8,989 bases of DNA, taken from positions 1 to 8,989 of the forward strand of contig DBCM01000028.1 of assembly GCA_002293045.1 (NCBI GenBank), in the 5' to 3' direction. The stretch's first letter is position 1. Each line of letters opens with the position of its first letter. Shown here one piece after another: positions 6,632 through 8,989 of this stretch. The DNA is from Flavobacteriales bacterium UBA958 (GTDB lineage Bacteria; Bacteroidota; Bacteroidia; Flavobacteriales_D; Crocinitomicaceae). The position numbers were made by a program, and so were the translations under genes. Under the pieces are notes generated by a model, which was not told the origin of the DNA, did not search any database, and worked only from the letters and a program-made list of their open reading frames with translations.

Positions 6632-8989
6632 CTACTGACGAACAAATCGTAGTTGTTCAGTGCCTTGGGAAGTTTCAAACTGAAATACGTAGGCACCCGG
6701 GGCAAGTCCTTGAAGGTTCAGGGTAGTAGCTCCCATGTCGAAGGTAAGTTGTTCGGAAACCACCAGTTTTCCGGTCCCATCGATGGCTCTGAACCAACAC
6801 GTTGATAGGCCTAAATATTGTTTTATAACCACTTCTTCGCCTGAACTGGGATTCGGAAGCACAGAGAAATTTGAATTTAACCCACTCATGGAATTCCTTG
6901 GTGAGGAAATCAAGGCTACCTTCCACGAAGCCGACCAATGCTTCAATGTTAGAATTTGATATTCAGGATCATACACAATGCTATCTCCCCACGATTCGGA
7001 CTCCAATACCTTGGTATGAACCCCATCTGAAACCCACAAGGCAAGGCGTTCGGGTTGTTGGCATTTGTCTATGAACCAAGAAGCATCCCAGCAACATGGG
7101 TTAGATGAAATTTCAAGGACTTCGCTCCAAGGATTGAGGTCAACGATTTCAGTTACTTCGGAAATGCGAAGGTTCACGCTTTCTTTTTCTGAGGCGTGAA
7201 AGCTCAATCCCGCCCCGAGGTAATGCGCCTTGGTTGGGTTCGATTCGAACACCGTATCGATCCGTTCACTCGGGAGAAGCTCCGGTTGATACACCAATAA
7301 AGTGTCGCTTTCTGCTGTAAAACGGACAAGCCTATAACCTGGCGACGTAAGCGTTAAGGTATAGGCCCCTTCGGGGAATGTAAGCAAGGTGTTGGCACTT
7401 ACATGTTGGTAGTAATCCCCGTCGATGTATAAGCTGGCTTCATGGTTTTTGCGATTCACCAATTGAATTTTTCGAGTGGTATTGTTCGCATCGGTAAACA
7501 ACCATTTGTCGGAGATCAGTACGGTGTCATGGTCGTTGAAAACCATAAACTGAAAATAGTTCATGCCAGGATTCAAGTGAACGGGAATTTCAAGTGTATT
7601 CGAAGGCCAAATTTCTGGGCTGAAGTCACCCTCTTGTGCCATACGAAAGCCTTTCCAATGGGCACCTTCAATTTTTAATAAGGTTTGACCCAATCGATGT
7701 TCATGGCTTACTGAAAATTTGATGGCTGGGGACTGCTCGATCATTGGAACCTTAATTTTGTCTGTTATATTGGTATGGCTCAAGGCGAAGGTCAGCGGGT
7801 AACAACCAGGCCGGATGAGGGCGATTGAATCACCTATTTTTGGAGAAAATTCCTGCAATATGTCAGTGGCTCCGTTTCCATGGGTTTCGTCGAGGTATAC
7901 CCAATCGTTCTGGTTTTTAATGAAAATCGAGGTGCCGTTGAGGGGCGATGCAACGCTCTGTAGGAAAAGATTAGCAACCACTCCACCGTTGACAGCAATC
8001 GGACCAACATTACCTCCTTGAGCACTGGCGCTTACTTTGAAATAGTAATTGTCGCTCAATACGGATTTTGCCGCCGAACTGAAGATGCTTGTACTCTGGT
8101 TAAAAACAATGGGGGCCACGTTGTAGTAAATATTTTCGACGGTCCATTTGTAAGTAGCACCAGGCGTTAACGCAGGGAATCCGAGCCCGTTGATTTGGTT
8201 GCCGGTGATGCTTAGCGTATTTCCAACTTGTTGGTAGCACGTGCCGTTAAGGCGGTACAAACGAACATTATATCCTTTGATATTATTATGCTTGATCCAT
8301 GTGAAGGTGGGCGTAGTCGTGCTGATGGTTGGTATGCTGTTCGTTGATCCGGGAGTTACGATTTCAGGCACTGCTCGAACCCAACCTCTCGTGGTAGGGT
8401 AGGTACTGGTCGCTTTCCATTTTCCAGCTTGGAATTTCAGTGCAATGGAATAATTCAAATGCTGCGCGACATTGCTCCCCCAATTTTGTTGGAATGTTTT
8501 TATGGTATAATTGGCAACGTTAAGGCTTATGGCGGGGGTAACGTTTTTTACCAACGATACATGACCAGCTGAAGTTGGATCTGCGCGCATGAACGTAATC
8601 ATGTCCTCGGGTTTTGGGGCAGATGTTGTAAGTCCATTGGTCATTTGCCGTAACCCTTTTCGGTTTCCTGTAACATCAAAGTAATCCTTACCGTTGCCCC
8701 CTTGAATATTGATACGGTACCGTGTAAAGTAATACCGGGCAGGTAATTCCACGCATTGCCATCCGTAGCTCCATCCGCTTTGGCTAATGATCTGCGTACT
8801 TGCTTTATTGTAAATTCCGTTTTCGCACCCACCGTTTTTGTAAATAGGTACGTTGTTGACTGCGCCTAATTTGGTTCCGAAGGGATCTACGCCAACGGGC
8901 ACTCCCGAACAATTTAAGGGCAAAGGATTCGGTTTTGGAATGGTGGTAAATTGGCGCTTGAAACAGGCCAAAGGGAGGTGGTTTGTCGT
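6632..8989 (-). CDS. CHAP-domain amidase/peptidase with T9SS sorting domain (N-terminus beyond window)
   Basis: The frame stays open to the right edge: 785 codons plus stop. A TTG at 8971 is only an in-frame codon; the true start and signal peptide should lie outside. Numbering here takes 8971 as residue 1. The CHAP domain covers ~30-200, with catalytic Cys73 in GWQCVELPARYY, His137 in AGHVSLV and Asn163 in QQNWG. CHAP enzymes cleave peptidoglycan peptide or amide bonds, or glutathionylspermidine. An Fn3-like domain lies at ~215-315 (PTFTWIKHNNIKGYNVRLYR, then TPGATYKWTVEN). Beta-rich regions follow at ~320-490. A PEGA-like module is at ~500-560 (ASLYIDGDYY, FPEGAYTLTLTSPGYRLVRF). Another beta-rich domain at ~570-690 contains CC at 626-627. 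The T9SS type A CTD occupies ~698-779: FSVLPNPSSGEE, DGTGKLVV, LAPGAYVFQF and LRFVRQ. A T9SS-exported CHAP enzyme should act outside its own outer membrane, so foreign cell walls or surface proteins are plausible targets (inference). Confidence 0.9.
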   Translation of the reverse strand, partial: TTNHLPLACFKRQFTTIPKPNPLPLNCSGVPVGVDPFGTKLGAVNNVPIYKNGGCENGIYNKASTQIISQSGWSYGWQCVELPARYYFTRYRINIQGGNGKDYFDVTGNRKGLRQMTNGLTTSAPKPEDMITFMRADPTSAGHVSLVKNVTPAISLNVANYTIKTFQQNWGSNVAQHLNYSIALKFQAGKWKATSTYPTTRGWVRAVPEIVTPGSTNSIPTISTTTPTFTWIKHNNIKGYNVRLYRLNGTCYQQVGNTLSITGNQINGLGFPALTPGATYKWTVENIYYNVAPIVFNQSTSIFSSAAKSVLSDNYYFKVSASAQGGNVGPIAVNGGVVANLFLQSVASPLNGTSIFIKNQNDWVYLDETHGNGATDILQEFSPKIGDSIALIRPGCYPLTFALSHTNITDKIKVPMIEQSPAIKFSVSHEHRLGQTLLKIEGAHWKGFRMAQEGDFSPEIWPSNTLEIPVHLNPGMNYFQFMVFNDHDTVLISDKWLFTDANNTTRKIQLVNRKNHEASLYIDGDYYQHVSANTLLTFPEGAYTLTLTSPGYRLVRFTAESDTLLVYQPELLPSERIDTVFESNPTKAHYLGAGLSFHASEKESVNLRISEVTEIVDLNPWSEVLEISSNPCCWDASWFIDKCQQPERLALWVSDGVHTKVLESESWGDSIVYDPEYQILTLKHWSASWKVALISSPRNSMSGLNSNFSVLPNPSSGEEVVIKQYLGLSTCWFRAIDGTGKLVVSEQLTFDMGATTLNLQGLAPGAYVFQFETSQGTEQLRFVRQ

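Noticed and set aside
8969..8971. TTG as the start of the CHAP protein
   Set aside because: No signal peptide follows it and the frame stays open for six more codons to the edge; the true N-terminus is most likely outside the window.

Overview
The window looks like a chromosome segment of a Bacteroidota bacterium, most likely a marine or freshwater Flavobacteriales member (Cryomorphaceae/Crocinitomicaceae-like; the family is a guess). Four things support this. Three genes end in type IX secretion (T9SS) type A C-terminal domains. Ig_7-like and ~49-residue 'GCDS' surface repeats are present. The TAnnTTTG-type promoter motif occurs with no Shine-Dalgarno sequence. All five visible signal peptides place Gln directly after the predicted signal peptidase I site. 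Nearly everything encoded here is exported or cell-surface protein; there are no housekeeping genes, RNA genes, CRISPR arrays or transposases.

Layout. (1) 1-1718, minus: a CotH-family secreted kinase-like protein whose C-terminus runs off the left edge. (2) 1719-1845: a divergent intergenic region with a good promoter for the CotH gene. (3) 1846-4718, plus: a tight three-gene cassette. It encodes an exported ankyrin-repeat protein, a 605-residue T9SS protein (DOMON + Ig_7 + PKD-like + four GCDS repeats + CTD) and a small stand-alone exported DOMON protein. The first pair overlaps by 14 nt and the second pair is 4 nt apart. (4) 4902-6386, plus: a 494-residue protein with propeller-like repeats, two Ig-like modules and a T9SS CTD. 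It has its own probable promoter and a strong terminator at 6409-6434. (5) 6433-6617, minus: a short remnant of a T9SS CTD with no gene attached. (6) 6632-8989, minus: a large CHAP-domain amidase/peptidase with Fn3-like and PEGA-like modules and a T9SS CTD; its N-terminus runs off the right edge.

The most interesting unit is the ankyrin-DOMON-DOMON cassette. The two DOMON domains are clear paralogues and both keep the Met and His positions that serve as haem axial ligands in cytochrome-type DOMON domains. One copy is built into a surface-exported scaffold and the other is small and probably periplasmic, with a periplasmic ankyrin protein translationally coupled in front. I infer, without proof, a small envelope haem/redox or ligand-relay module. 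The orphan CTD fragment next to the CHAP gene suggests past CTD shuffling or loss of a T9SS cargo gene. No gene-free stretch exceeds 300 bases.
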